A stretch of DNA of 64,000 nucleotides from Spirochaetes bacterium ADurb.Bin133 (GCA_002070605.1 MWDO01000001.1:107193-171192); one strand, 5' to 3'. Positions 43,091 to 52,413 are shown, counted from the first letter of the stretch. The notes: a model not told the origin generated them from the letters alone. Numbers and translations: made by a program.

Positions 43091-43119
43091 TTGACTTTAA
43101 ATAAGATAAATGATAATTT
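43091..43119 (+). promoter_or_regulatory. Possible promoter of yajC-secDF
   Basis: TTGACT (43091-43096), a 17-nt spacer and TAATTT (43114-43119). It would give a leader of about 140 nt. A weaker alternative is TTGAAA at 43165 with TATATC at 43187. Neither is conclusive. Confidence 0.3.
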
Positions 43120-43262
43120 TTTTATCTAAATTTTTCAACTCTTATTTTAAACCATTTTTTAAGATTGAAAACTGCGGAGACTTTATTATATCATAGGTTT
43201 TAATAGATATTAAGTAATAAAGAATAGAGTAGTAAAAAATATTTAGCGAAGGAGTTATGTTA

Positions 43263-43706
43263 ATGAACGATATTTTATTTATGCTCGCGGACGGTACGGC
43301 GGCGCCGGTTGGCGGTAGTAATCCGCTGGTAATGATTGTTTTTATGGTAGTTTTTATAGCGTTTTTTTATTTCGTCGTTATAAGACCTCAAAATAAGAAA
43401 AAGAAAGAGATGGAAATTATGATGAACAATCTGAAAAAGGGCGATAAGGTCGTTACGATCGGCGGTATTATGGGGAAGGTCTCTTCCGTTAAGGACAATA
43501 CGGTCGTCGTAAAAGTCTGCGATAATTCGGAAATTACTTTTGAAAAACAGGCGATAGCGAGAGTAGTTTTGCCTCAAAATAAAAATACGAAAATTGAGAA
43601 AAAGGACGATAAGAAAAGTATTGAGGGGAGAAACAGTTCTGCGGTAGATAGCGATAATTCTGGTTCAGAAGACGGTAGCGACGGTAAGGAAGAATCAAAA
43701 TCATAG
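43263..43706 (+). CDS. yajC: Preprotein translocase subunit YajC
   Basis: A small membrane partner of SecDF. One transmembrane helix (PLVMIVFMVVFIAFFYFVVI) is followed by RPQNKKKKEMEIMMNNLKKGDKVVTIGGIMGKV, the family signature, then a beta domain. The C-terminus is extended by ~35 charged Ser/Asp/Lys-rich residues. An ATG at 43257 lies only three bases after GGAG (43250-43253). The ATG at 43263 spaces normally and gives 147 residues. It is the first gene of yajC-secD-secF, with 16 nt to secD. Confidence 0.92.
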   Translation: MNDILFMLADGTAAPVGGSNPLVMIVFMVVFIAFFYFVVIRPQNKKKKEMEIMMNNLKKGDKVVTIGGIMGKVSSVKDNTVVVKVCDNSEITFEKQAIARVVLPQNKNTKIEKKDDKKSIEGRNSSAVDSDNSGSEDGSDGKEESKS

Positions 43707-43722
43707 AAAGCGGGGGAATGTC

Positions 43723-45540
43723 ATGACAAAAAGAACGAGATTTTTTATTTTTGCGGTTTCGGTAGCTTTTATATTATATTTTTTGACGCCTTCTATTAGA
43801 TGGTATTTTATGTTTTCCGAAAACGATAAATATGAAGCCGGTCTGCTTGGAGATACGTTGAAAAGCGAAATCGGCAAAAGAGTCTCCGAGGCGACGAGCG
43901 CGTTATCAAAAGGCGAGGAGACGGATAAGTTTGTCGGCGAATTGGAGGCGATCAGAAAAAGCTTTTTAAAAGAGGTAAAAAAAATTAACAAAGCTAACGT
44001 AGGCGAAGATCCGATCGATATGAGAAAAGATTACTCGTATGCCGATATGTACGATATTTTGTTGAAAAAAAGGAAAAAAGAAAAATTTGTAGACAGTTTT
44101 TTCAAAAACATTCTTGAAGATTATTATTCTGCAAGATTCTCGAAAAAAAGAGCCGTTAAAAACGGCATTATTAAGCTGGGGTTGGATTTACAGGGAGGAG
44201 CGTACGCCGTAATTTCCGTAAATTTTGATCACCCTTCGATGAAAGGTAAAAAATTTACCGCTCAGGAAAAAAGCGAGATGATAGACAGCGCCGTAATAAA
44301 GATTGAAAACAGAATTAATAGATTCGGGGTGTCGGAAACGTCGATTCAGAAGATGAAAGAGCAGGATAAGATTCTAATAAACCTTCCCGGCGTAAAAGAG
44401 ACCAGCGAATTGAGATCGATTATTGAAACCGTCGGAATTTTGGAATTTAAGGTTGTGTCAAAAGAGGGGTCTGAGATCTTATCTAAGATATATCAGGAGG
44501 CGGGCGCTAAGGGCGAATCGATAGTCGACGAAGAGAGTCAGCTTTTAGAAGTTTATCAAAAAATGTTGCCGGCGAATACGGAAGCCCTTTACGTGTCAAA
44601 CAAAGACGAATGGGGCGTGGAAAAAGAGAATAAACAGATGCTTGTCGTGGAAAAAGAGTCTCTACTTGGCGAAAACGTCAAAATTCAATCCGCATCGGTA
44701 CAAACGGGTAATTTAGGTCAATATGTAATAAATTTTGTTCTCGACGGCGAAGACGCTAAAAGATGGGCGGAGGTAACGGGAGCGAACGTAGGGAGACAGA
44801 TAGCGATTATCCTAGACGATATTATATTGGAAACGCCGGTTGTTCAAGAGAAAATTACCGGGGGTAGGAGCCAGATAACTCTCGGCAACGCTCCTATCGA
44901 ACATTTGCAAAACATCGCTTTGATTTTGAAATCGGGAAGCATGAACGTGCCTCTTGAGATATCTGAAGAAAACAGCGTAGGCGCAAGTCTCGGTCAGGAT
45001 ACCATCTCAAAAGCTTTATGGGCTTGTTTGTGGGGGGTAATAGCCGTGTTTCTTTTTATGTTTTTGTATTACAATATTGGCGGTATTATAGCGGATATAG
45101 CGGTTGTTTTGAATATATTTTTTCTTCTCGGCGGTTTGGCTCTGTTTGGCGGAACTCTTACGCTGCCGGGTATCGCCGGTATAGTGCTAACCGTAGGTAT
45201 GGCGGTAGACGCGAATATAATTATTTTTGAGAGAATTAAAGAAGAGTTTAGATCCGGAAAGACGTTGAAAACCGCTATTAGTTTGGGTTACGATAGGGCG
45301 TTTTGGACTATTATGGACTCAAACTTAACGACGTTTGCCGCCGGTATAGGGCTGACTTTATTTGGAACGGGAGCGATTAAAGGTTTTGCGGTAACTCTTT
45401 GCTTGGGTATTGTCAGTTCGCTTTATACGGCGTTGTTTGTTTCAAAACTAGAGATTGACTGGTTAATGAGCGTTAAGGAATTCAAATCTTTAAGAATTTT
45501 ATCCTTGCTCAGAGGAGGAAATAAAAAGTATGAAAACTAA
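43723..45540 (+). CDS. secD: Protein translocase subunit SecD
   Basis: An RND-type membrane component that uses the proton or sodium gradient to help export through SecYEG. It has 605 residues. The first membrane helix is followed by a large periplasmic region that includes LGLDLQGGAYAVISV. The C-terminal half has the RND core: ILKSGSMNVPLEISEE, VGASLGQDTISKAL, TLPGIAGIVLTVGMAVDANI, IIFERIKEEFRSGK. The segment at about residues 40-130 is rich in lysine and glutamate and seems specific to this lineage. GGGGGA precedes the ATG. Overlaps secF by 11 nt. Confidence 0.96.
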   Translation: MTKRTRFFIFAVSVAFILYFLTPSIRWYFMFSENDKYEAGLLGDTLKSEIGKRVSEATSALSKGEETDKFVGELEAIRKSFLKEVKKINKANVGEDPIDMRKDYSYADMYDILLKKRKKEKFVDSFFKNILEDYYSARFSKKRAVKNGIIKLGLDLQGGAYAVISVNFDHPSMKGKKFTAQEKSEMIDSAVIKIENRINRFGVSETSIQKMKEQDKILINLPGVKETSELRSIIETVGILEFKVVSKEGSEILSKIYQEAGAKGESIVDEESQLLEVYQKMLPANTEALYVSNKDEWGVEKENKQMLVVEKESLLGENVKIQSASVQTGNLGQYVINFVLDGEDAKRWAEVTGANVGRQIAIILDDIILETPVVQEKITGGRSQITLGNAPIEHLQNIALILKSGSMNVPLEISEENSVGASLGQDTISKALWACLWGVIAVFLFMFLYYNIGGIIADIAVVLNIFFLLGGLALFGGTLTLPGIAGIVLTVGMAVDANIIIFERIKEEFRSGKTLKTAISLGYDRAFWTIMDSNLTTFAAGIGLTLFGTGAIKGFAVTLCLGIVSSLYTALFVSKLEIDWLMSVKEFKSLRILSLLRGGNKKYEN

Positions 45541-46783
45541 TTTTAAATTTATAGAACGAAGTCGAGTATTTCTGATCTTTTCTTTAGTTCTTATCTTAGT
45601 CAGTATGTGGTTTTTCCTCGGACCAAAAAACGTTAATTTGGGGGTATTTACCCCTCGAGGTTTTAACCTTGGCGTTGATTTTCAGGGCGGTATAGTTCAT
45701 CAAGTTATGATTTATTCGGGGATTTCTCAGGATAAAATAAGAGAGTTAGCCGTTTCGTCGGGGTTGGGTAATGAGATACAAAATATAATAATTCCCGACG
45801 AGAAGAAAATCGGCTCTTCGACTTCGTATTTGATAAAGACGATTATTTCGGAGCAAGATCAAGAGGAAATAGATAAAGACCCGAATATGACCTCGTTAAA
45901 GTTTGTAGAAAATAGAACGACCAAATTTTATACCTCTATTTACGAAGAGACGAGAGAAAGCTATGAATTGACCGGCGAAGAACTGGCAAAAGCGATTAAG
46001 GTCTACGGCGAAGAAAATATTCCGGGCGAGATAAAAGAGTTAAGAACCGCCGATAAAAGAGTCGTAAAAAATGCGGTTAAAGAGAGTCAGAACGTAATTT
46101 CTCCTCAATACTCGAAAGGTTTGCGCTTTAAGTCTGTAATGCTTGTAATATTTGTATTTCTTATACTATTAACATATGTTGCGTTTAGATTTAAGATTCA
46201 GTACTCGGTCGGAGCGATATTGGCGTTAGTACACGACACGTTAATTATGCTGGGGTTTATATCTTTTTTTAGGTTAGAGCTGGATATGACGGTATTAGCC
46301 GCTATAATGACTTTGATTGGATATTCGATAAACGACACCATAGTAGTTTTTGACAGAGTTAGAGAAAACTTTACCATAATGAAGGAGTCTTCTTCGGTTA
46401 GAATTATCAACGTGTCGATAAATCAGACTTTAAGTAGAACGATCATGACCTCTCTAACCACTCTTTTAGCGACTGTGTCTCTATTGCTTTTTGCCGGAGA
46501 TAAGATCAGAGGGTTTTCGTTGGTGTTGACAGTAGGGATTATTGTCGGAACTTATTCTTCCATATTTATAGCGTCTCCGATAGTTAATATTTGGGATTCT
46601 TTGTTTTCAAAGAAAAAAACAAAAAAAGAAAAAAAAGATAAAAAAATTGGCGGTGCGGAGAAGTCTGTTTTGGAAAGCAAAGACGACGGCGTTGAATCGC
46701 AGAAAACGTCGTCTACGACCGGAGGTTCCGGTTCCGCGATATCTAAAAAAATGTTAAAGAAGTTAAGCGGAAAAAAGAAATAG
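45530..46783 (+). CDS. secF: Protein translocase subunit SecF
   Basis: Partner of SecD, 417 residues and thus clearly longer than the E. coli protein. The first helix is followed by FNLGVDFQGGIVHQV, the periplasmic P1-like domain, then the membrane core with ALVHDTLIMLGFIS, ILIGYSINDTIVVFDRVREN-like residues and TLLATVSLLLFAGDKIRGF. A C-terminal tail of ~70 residues (SKKKTKKEKKDKK, then a Ser/Thr-rich stretch) lies in the cytoplasm and may touch the ribosome or membrane. AGGAGG precedes the ATG inside secD. Confidence 0.95.
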   Translation: MKTNFKFIERSRVFLIFSLVLILVSMWFFLGPKNVNLGVFTPRGFNLGVDFQGGIVHQVMIYSGISQDKIRELAVSSGLGNEIQNIIIPDEKKIGSSTSYLIKTIISEQDQEEIDKDPNMTSLKFVENRTTKFYTSIYEETRESYELTGEELAKAIKVYGEENIPGEIKELRTADKRVVKNAVKESQNVISPQYSKGLRFKSVMLVIFVFLILLTYVAFRFKIQYSVGAILALVHDTLIMLGFISFFRLELDMTVLAAIMTLIGYSINDTIVVFDRVRENFTIMKESSSVRIINVSINQTLSRTIMTSLTTLLATVSLLLFAGDKIRGFSLVLTVGIIVGTYSSIFIASPIVNIWDSLFSKKKTKKEKKDKKIGGAEKSVLESKDDGVESQKTSSTTGGSGSAISKKMLKKLSGKKK

Positions 46784-46809
46784 AGTAACTTTAAATAGTT
46801 CAAAAAAAC

Positions 46810-46838
46810 TTGACAATATTACTCATATTGTATATGAT
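46810..46838 (+). promoter_or_regulatory. Promoter of infA-rpsU
   Basis: TTGACA (46810-46815), a 17-nt spacer and TATGAT (46833-46838), followed after about 22 nt by the infA ATG with AAGGGGA as ribosome site. Confidence 0.75.
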
Positions 46839-46860
46839 ATATCAAAAATAAAGGGGAATT

Positions 46861-47079
46861 ATGGCAAAAGAAGAGCCTATTGAAATATCGGGCATTGTTA
46901 CTACCGCGTTGCCAAACGCGATGTTTAAAGTAAAAACTGAAGCGGGGCATGAGATATTAGCTCAGCTTTCCGGCAAGATGAGGAAGTATTATATCAGAAT
47001 AGTTCCGGGGGATTCCGTAGTGGTGGAGGTTTCCCCCTACGATTTGACTAGAGGGCGTATTGTTTATAGAGCAAAATAA
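46861..47079 (+). CDS. infA: Translation initiation factor IF-1
   Basis: A 72-residue OB-fold protein binding the 30S A site during initiation. It shows the near-invariant family sequence: [61 protein letters not shown]. It is transcribed from its own strong promoter and followed 31 nt later by rpsU. It sits outside the usual ribosomal-protein cluster. Confidence 0.97.
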   Translation: MAKEEPIEISGIVTTALPNAMFKVKTEAGHEILAQLSGKMRKYYIRIVPGDSVVVEVSPYDLTRGRIVYRAK

Positions 47080-47110
47080 TTATTTTATTTTTATATAGGA
47101 GACGAATCAA

Positions 47111-47314
47111 TTGGCTGAAGTTTATGTGAATAGCGAAGATAACATTGAGAAGGCGCTCAAGCGATTTAAAAAGATAGTCGACAGAGAAGGGATTTTGTTA
47201 GAAGTAAAAAAAAGAAGATACTTTACTAAGCCCGCCGCTGAAAAACACGAAAGAAAAAAGAAGTCTGAGAGAAAAAGAAGAAAAAAAGTAATGAAAACTA
47301 AAAAATATTTCTAA
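47111..47314 (+). CDS. rpsU: Ribosomal protein S21
   Basis: A 67-residue basic protein of the 30S subunit, near the anti-Shine-Dalgarno region. It has VYVNSEDNIEKALKRFKKIV followed by REGILLEVKKRRYFTKPAAE and a lysine/arginine-rich tail (RKKKSERKRRKK). The start is TTG, about eight bases after AGGAG. It is probably co-transcribed with infA. Confidence 0.95.
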   Translation: MAEVYVNSEDNIEKALKRFKKIVDREGILLEVKKRRYFTKPAAEKHERKKKSERKRRKKVMKTKKYF

Positions 47315-47331
47315 ATATATTGTAATTTATA

Positions 47332-47360
47332 TTGTAATTTTTTATATTTAGCGTTATAAT
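47332..47360 (+). promoter_or_regulatory. Promoter giving a possibly leaderless transcript
   Basis: TTGTAA (47332-47337), a 17-nt spacer and TATAAT (47355-47360). The expected start site, about seven bases after the -10, falls on or next to the ATG at 47368. The -35 lies in a short tandem repeat of TATTGTAATTT. Confidence 0.6.
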
Positions 47361-47367
47361 AGGTGTA

Positions 47368-47736
47368 ATGAAAAAGAGATATTTACTAATTTTGTTATTG
47401 ATTTTATTGTTTTCCGCATTTTCATGTAAGTCTATTTCCAGATATTCCGGTAACGGAAGTTTTAGTATAATTAATTATTCGGATAAGACTATAGAATTTG
47501 TTTGGATATCCAAAGAGGGCGAGTTTTATCCGACTTCTAGAGAGATAAACGTCGTTTACGGCGGAAGCTACGAGATGTCGGGACTGGAGCCCGGTATTTA
47601 CGATATAGCTATAGATTTTAAAGGGGAATTCAACTCCTTTAATTCGAAACGCGATAAGTCGTTGTGTTTGGAGATTGAAAAGGGGATAAAAAAAGTTTGG
47701 ATTGTCGACGAACTTTATAATATTATCCGCAATTAA
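47368..47736 (+). CDS. Small hypothetical lipoprotein
   Basis: A 122-residue lipoprotein with a leucine-rich signal peptide and lipobox FSAFSC (Cys20). The mature part is beta-rich (SFSIINYSDKTIEFVWISKE, GIYDIAIDFKG) and resembles a single small beta-sandwich, but no family is recognised. The -10 hexamer ends only seven bases before the ATG, and AGGTG would be only two bases away, so translation may begin on a leaderless mRNA. Confidence 0.75.
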   Translation: MKKRYLLILLLILLFSAFSCKSISRYSGNGSFSIINYSDKTIEFVWISKEGEFYPTSREINVVYGGSYEMSGLEPGIYDIAIDFKGEFNSFNSKRDKSLCLEIEKGIKKVWIVDELYNIIRN

Positions 47737-47771
47737 CTTTCTGAAAAGTTTTTCAAATTTAAATTTTTTGT

Positions 47772-49292
47772 CTATTTTTTTCCGATATACGGTATGTCGT
47801 AGAGTTTTCCCTTTAGCGCGGGGTCGCTTAAGATCGTTTCTATTATTCTTCTAGGAAATATCCTGTCTTTTATCTTTTGAATTTCGGTTTCATACGATAA
47901 TAATAATTTTTTGAGAGCCGGAGAGTTGTTCTCTTCTATTTGAAGATTGTTTTTAAAGTAAATATCGAGCTGTTCGGCAATATATTTGTAATTCTCATGA
48001 ATAAATTCGTGAAATAAAGCGGTTTTATCTCTAATTTCTTCATTAATTTCAAATAATTCGCTTGTAACTCTTAAAATAATTCTGATAGTATCCGGATTGG
48101 ATTCGACGAGCCAATTGTCGAGATTTCTGTATAAAAGAAGTTCTAATTTTTTATTGTTATAATTTTCGCCGTTAAAATTAAGCGAAATTTTAATCTTTGG
48201 TAAAATTGTCATTATTAGTCTAATATAGTAAACTAAAATATTAAACCACTTTGCCGAAGTTTTCTTTTTTATCTCGTTGTACAATTTTTTTGTAAAGTCT
48301 TCAGTTTCGGGAAAACTTTTTTTATCTTCAAGAAAAACTTCCCTAAAGTTTAAGCGGATACCTTTTACGTCTACTAAAAATGAGTCGCTAAAATTAAAGT
48401 TACGTATAGAAATATGAGAATTACAAGCGTCGTCTTTGTATTTAATTAAATTTCTGTAAACTTTATCGCTTATTATAACTCCGGATTTATTTGGCTTTTT
48501 AGTATTTATTATCTTTAACATTCTGCTGGCTTCGGCTACTATAGTTCCGATTATACTGCCGTTTTCATTAATAAAACTTTCTCCTCCCGTAACGATAGAA
48601 GCGTTCATTTCAAAAGCTCTAATTGCGGGATTTTGTATTTCTATTTTGTGGAACGATTTAGGATTGATATTTTTGTTGAAGGGCTTTTGCCGGACAAGTT
48701 CGATTATACACAATACGGCGTTGCCGATAAATATGGGATTTGACGGACCTACCAAAATAAGCGCGTCCCCTTCCAGTTCATATATAATGGTCTGAAATAA
48801 TTTACAGATCTTTTTCAGTTTTTGCGGTAAAGAATCCCCGAATTCTTTAAGAGGAGTCTTATTGTATTTTATTTCATTTGAAAATTTAGTATATCCGTGA
48901 AAATCCATCATAGCTACGCAACCGTTGAAATTATCGAAAGATCTTATAAGATCGCCGTTTTTATCAATCATCATATCGTATAAATCTGGATATTCGACTT
49001 TATTTATTTTTGAAAATTCGCCCCAGTAATTAGATCTAAAAATTCGAACGCTAACCGAATAAAGTTTTTCGATTTCGTCTATCAGCTCTTTTTTTAAATT
49101 TACGTCTTTACCGTTATGCCGTATGATTTCGTCGTCGGAAATATCATTTTCAATTTGCTTTAGTAAAAAGATATAACTTTTTTTTATATCGATTATAGTT
49201 TGAAATTTACCCGTCAATATATTATAGTTAACTCTATTTGAAACTTTAATGAGGTTGAAAAATATTTCAGAATAAATATTTTTACTAATCAT
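47772..49292 (-). CDS. Class III adenylate/guanylate cyclase-like protein
   Basis: A 506-residue cytoplasmic protein. A cyclase homology domain at about residues 105-285 is suggested by GCVAMMDFHGYTKFSNEI (equivalent to the FxDIxGFT metal site), the later ELEGDALILVG (GD metal site) and GTIVAEASRMLKI, where the transition-state asparagine of the VNxAxR motif seems to be Glu. The two metal aspartates are kept, so it may still bind nucleotide, but activity is doubtful. The flanking N- and C-terminal regions are helical and unknown. Two cNMP-binding domains are encoded at 60299. Confidence 0.65.
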   Translation of the reverse strand: MISKNIYSEIFFNLIKVSNRVNYNILTGKFQTIIDIKKSYIFLLKQIENDISDDEIIRHNGKDVNLKKELIDEIEKLYSVSVRIFRSNYWGEFSKINKVEYPDLYDMMIDKNGDLIRSFDNFNGCVAMMDFHGYTKFSNEIKYNKTPLKEFGDSLPQKLKKICKLFQTIIYELEGDALILVGPSNPIFIGNAVLCIIELVRQKPFNKNINPKSFHKIEIQNPAIRAFEMNASIVTGGESFINENGSIIGTIVAEASRMLKIINTKKPNKSGVIISDKVYRNLIKYKDDACNSHISIRNFNFSDSFLVDVKGIRLNFREVFLEDKKSFPETEDFTKKLYNEIKKKTSAKWFNILVYYIRLIMTILPKIKISLNFNGENYNNKKLELLLYRNLDNWLVESNPDTIRIILRVTSELFEINEEIRDKTALFHEFIHENYKYIAEQLDIYFKNNLQIEENNSPALKKLLLSYETEIQKIKDRIFPRRIIETILSDPALKGKLYDIPYIGKK

Positions 49293-49354
49293 CGTTATCT
49301 CTTGTTTTTAATGTTTATCGAAAAAAAACTATCAAAAATCAAATTTTGACTTTT

Positions 49355-50170
49355 TTAAATTTTGACTTTTTTAATTGAAACAATCTCCGTATCGTTAATT
49401 ATTATTTCTCCATAAAAACCGTCTTTTAAAGCCCCCGGATTAAAAATAGAACAATTTTTATATTTTATTAAACCGGCATTTTCATGAAAATGACCGCATA
49501 AAACTAATTTTGGAGATAATTTATCAATGGCTTTGGTTAAAGAGGGACTGCCGATATTAGGTAAATAATCAACTTTATCAAGAAATCCCAACGGGGGAGA
49601 GTGAGTAGCAATAATAGAATTGAGCGACGGAGCGCAATTAGAAAAATAGTCGTCAATTTCTTTTTCTTTAAAGGATATAAATTTATCAAAAAAACTTTTA
49701 TGTTTAATTATTACATCGTTAATATCTTTATAAATAATCTTATTTGACTCTATAAAAATTCCGCAAAAATTTAAAATAAATTTAAGCGGCGAATTTTTAT
49801 GAAATTCAAATATTCTTTTTTCATCTTGCGAGAAGAAATCCTTATATACAAAAAGATCGTCTATTAAATTTCTAGAAAAACCGATGCCGTGAACGTCAAA
49901 ATTGTATAATAGAGTTTTATTTTTATGCAAATAAATAAAATTATCATTAATATAAGAGAGCAATTTATCGTTGTTATCGCAATTTCCCGGGACGATTATG
50001 GAATTTTTAGGAAAATATTCTAAAAGTTTTAGAGCTTTTTTGAGATTAGGGAAATTTGGATCGAGAAAATCTCCTCCGCAAATTACCGCGTCGTAATCAG
50101 AAAAATTTATTTTCTTTAAAAAAGATTCGTTTTGATGTATGTCGGTTAAAAATAAAATTTTTCTCTGCAT
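49355..50170 (-). CDS. Calcineurin-like metallophosphoesterase
   Basis: A 271-residue protein with the complete metal-site set: FLTDIHQNE (D-x-H, residues 10-12), CGGDFLDPNF, VPGNCDNND (GNxD/H), ATHSPPLG and CGHFHENAG. This pattern is found in YfcE/UDG-type phosphoesterases with unknown small substrates. The ATG follows AAGGAT. It lies 62 nt downstream of the cyclase-like gene's start on the same strand and might process a cyclic nucleotide, but that is speculation. Confidence 0.88.
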   Translation of the reverse strand: MQRKILFLTDIHQNESFLKKINFSDYDAVICGGDFLDPNFPNLKKALKLLEYFPKNSIIVPGNCDNNDKLLSYINDNFIYLHKNKTLLYNFDVHGIGFSRNLIDDLFVYKDFFSQDEKRIFEFHKNSPLKFILNFCGIFIESNKIIYKDINDVIIKHKSFFDKFISFKEKEIDDYFSNCAPSLNSIIATHSPPLGFLDKVDYLPNIGSPSLTKAIDKLSPKLVLCGHFHENAGLIKYKNCSIFNPGALKDGFYGEIIINDTEIVSIKKVKI

Positions 50171-50359
50171 ATTGATCCTTCCAAATAGTCCGTAAAGTAT
50201 AGCGCAAAATTCAAAAAATCTAAATAAATAAATATAAATTTATGTATGAAAATTTTGATTTATTTGATTTTATATGATATAGATTATTAAAGTTAATGAT
50301 TTTGAGAGACGAAATTTTTAAAAAAAATATAAGTTTTTTGCAAATATTAAGAAAAATAA

Positions 50360-50388
50360 TTGATTTTTTTGTTTAATAATAATACAAT
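50360..50388 (+). promoter_or_regulatory. Promoter of the Thr-rich lipoprotein gene
   Basis: TTGATT (50360-50365), a 17-nt spacer and TACAAT (50383-50388), 23 nt before the ATG. The remaining part of the 50171-50411 gap is AT-rich and shows nothing else. Confidence 0.55.
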
Positions 50389-50411
50389 TATTTAAAAGTG
50401 GAGAGACTAAG

Positions 50412-50999
50412 ATGAAATTAAAAATATTAAAAATTATATTTGTTTATTTTATCTTGATTTTTGGTTGTAAGACAAAGAATCCGATATTAGAAACGACGAC
50501 AACGACTGTAACGGTTGTTACGACTAACGAGACGAGAGCGGTAGATACTACTACGACTACTACTATACCCGCCGCGACGACGACGACGATTGACGAAAGG
50601 GTTGATTTTGTTATCGACGATAAAACTCCAAAAGACGTAATGAGAAGATATATGGAGGATTTGTTCAACTTCATAGAAGAAAAAATTTCAAAGGCTGATT
50701 TTAACGGTTGGTATAACTCCTTGTCTAAAACATATATAAGCTATATAAATAGTAAAAAAGATTTAGCGAAGCTTTCGGCTCAATCGGATTTTTTAGCTAA
50801 CAGGGGCATAGTGCTGCAAGGTCCTAAAGATTTTTTTGAATTTGTCGTAATACAAGCAAGAGAAGGCAAAAAACTTAAATTTTCCGATTACAAATATATT
50901 GATAAAAATAATGTAAAAGTAGTATGCGAGCTTGACCAATATGGAAAATTCGATTATAATTTTATATATGAAGACGGGTATTGGAAATTAGACCGCTAA
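50412..50999 (+). CDS. Lipoprotein with threonine-rich linker
   Basis: A 195-residue lipoprotein: signal peptide with Cys19 (LIFGC), then about 45 residues of threonine runs (TTTTT, DTTTTTTIPA) encoded by ACG/ACT microsatellites, then a ~130-residue domain with repeated lysines and a WYNSLSKTYISY stretch ending in YEDGYWKLDR. The C-terminal pattern resembles NTF2-like or DUF4878 folds, but that is weak. The linker would hold the domain away from the membrane. GGAGAG precedes the ATG. It is followed after 40 nt by the HEAT-repeat gene. Confidence 0.75.
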   Translation: MKLKILKIIFVYFILIFGCKTKNPILETTTTTVTVVTTNETRAVDTTTTTTIPAATTTTIDERVDFVIDDKTPKDVMRRYMEDLFNFIEEKISKADFNGWYNSLSKTYISYINSKKDLAKLSAQSDFLANRGIVLQGPKDFFEFVVIQAREGKKLKFSDYKYIDKNNVKVVCELDQYGKFDYNFIYEDGYWKLDR

Positions 51000-51039
51000 G
51001 TAAGTAGCGGGATATTTTATAAAAATAAGGTGAATTTAT

Positions 51040-51720
51040 ATGAAAAACATTAAGATTGTTTTATTGTTGCTTTTGATTTCATTGTTTTTTGTTTTTTCGA
51101 CAAGCGCCGAAACGATTGAGGAGCAGTTGCTTAACAAAAAAGAACAGAGGATAAAAACGTATCTTTACCAAGCCAAAGTCGGCGATAGAGAACAGAAGGT
51201 CGACGTTTTGGATAAAATCTTGGGAGAATTTGACGAATTTAAATATTCAAATCAAGATAGAAGACTAGTAGAGTTGGTGGTTTTCTTATCTGAAGAAGGC
51301 AGCACGAGAAAGGAGTACCAGAACGGAAGACAGGTAAACGATTTTCCCGACGTAAGGCAAAAATCGGTAAGAGTTTTAGCCAAGTTGAAAGGGGATCAGG
51401 CTCGAGACGCTTTGGTTAACGTATTGATTAATGACGATAATACCGTCGTAAAGGCGGAGGCGTGTCTGGCTTTGGCTGAAGTAGGGGATAGCTCTTCGGG
51501 CGAGGCTCTCAGAGCGTTGGTTTACGTTTATAGAAGGACTTATAAACCCGATCCGAATTTTGTGCAGGCTATAATTACGGCAATTCAAAAAATTGCTAAG
51601 TCGAACAGCTCTTCTTTTGCCGACGCCGTTTATATCTTATCCGAAATCCAACTTGGTAATTATAATAGGGCTATTAGGGAAGCGGCTTATAACGCTATGC
51701 AGGATCTTGCAAAAAATTAA
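51040..51720 (+). CDS. Secreted HEAT-repeat protein
   Basis: A 226-residue protein with an N-terminal signal peptide (IVLLLLLISLFFVFSTSAE) without lipobox cysteine, so it is exported to the periplasm. The rest forms HEAT-like helical repeats: DVRQKSVRVLAKLKGDQARD, VKAEACLALAEVGDSSSGEA, AIREAAYNAMQDL. It is probably a protein-protein scaffold. AAGGTGA precedes the ATG. A strong terminator follows. Confidence 0.8.
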   Translation: MKNIKIVLLLLLISLFFVFSTSAETIEEQLLNKKEQRIKTYLYQAKVGDREQKVDVLDKILGEFDEFKYSNQDRRLVELVVFLSEEGSTRKEYQNGRQVNDFPDVRQKSVRVLAKLKGDQARDALVNVLINDDNTVVKAEACLALAEVGDSSSGEALRALVYVYRRTYKPDPNFVQAIITAIQKIAKSNSSSFADAVYILSEIQLGNYNRAIREAAYNAMQDLAKN

Positions 51721-51740
51721 ATATATAAATATAAATTTTT

Positions 51741-51774
51741 TAAGCGTCCGGCTTATAGGACGCTTATTTTTTTA
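51741..51774 (+). terminator. Rho-independent terminator after the HEAT-repeat gene
   Basis: Perfect 9-bp stem TAAGCGTCC/GGACGCTTA (51741-51749 with 51758-51766), 8-nt loop, followed by a run of T. It is the clearest terminator in the window. Confidence 0.9.
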
Positions 51775-51790
51775 TAAAACGGCGTACTGC

Positions 51791-52387
51791 ATGATATTGA
51801 AAAATTTTATTGTTTTAGAAGGTTTGGACGGTTCGGGCACTACTACGCAGCTAAAGGAATTAGCCAAAAATCTTGAAAATTCTTACGCAACCTGCGAACC
51901 TACCGACGGGCATATTGGAAAGCTGATAAAACGGATATTAAAAAAAGAGATATGCGTCGATCCGTTGACTTTAGCTTACTTATTTTCTGCGGATAGGAAT
52001 GAACATCTTTATAGCGTCGAAGGTATTGAGGAAAGATGTAACAATGGTCAGCTTGTTATTTCAGACAGATATCTGTTTTCGTCGTTAGCCTATCAGAGTT
52101 TATACTGCGATTTTGAGGATATACTATTATTAAACGAGAAATTTCCGCTGCCCGAGATAGTATTTTTTATTAATACCGATCCGTCGTTATGTCTGCGACG
52201 AATTCAAAATAGAAGCCAAGTTAATGAAATATTTGACAGTCTTGAAATACAAAAAAATGTTTTATCAAATTATCTGAAGAGTTTTGACTTATTGAAAGAA
52301 AAAGGATTGAAAATATTAAACATCGACGGCTCTTTAACGGTAGAAAAAATATTAGAGATAGAGTTGTCTTATATAAAAAACCGATAG
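51791..52387 (+). CDS. tmk: Thymidylate kinase
   Basis: Phosphorylates dTMP to dTDP. The open frame extends far upstream over the terminator, but the protein clearly begins at ATG 51791 (198 residues): FIVLEGLDGSGTTTQ with the P-loop, TCEPTDGHIGK, LFSADRNEHL and VISDRYLFSSLAYQS with the DRY motif, as in the family. The lysine usual in the P-loop (GSGKTTQ-like) is a threonine, GSGTTTQ, which is also seen in some archaeal and bacterial Tmk proteins. The ribosome site is weak. No dnaX/holB partner is adjacent. Confidence 0.9.
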   Translation: MILKNFIVLEGLDGSGTTTQLKELAKNLENSYATCEPTDGHIGKLIKRILKKEICVDPLTLAYLFSADRNEHLYSVEGIEERCNNGQLVISDRYLFSSLAYQSLYCDFEDILLLNEKFPLPEIVFFINTDPSLCLRRIQNRSQVNEIFDSLEIQKNVLSNYLKSFDLLKEKGLKILNIDGSLTVEKILEIELSYIKNR

Positions 52388-52413
52388 GGCTACAGAATTT
52401 TTCCAAATTCGCA

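Noticed and set aside
51593..51790. N-terminal extension of thymidylate kinase
   Set aside because: The open frame runs back over the HEAT-repeat gene and a strong terminator; the extension has no family similarity and the kinase begins normally at 51791.
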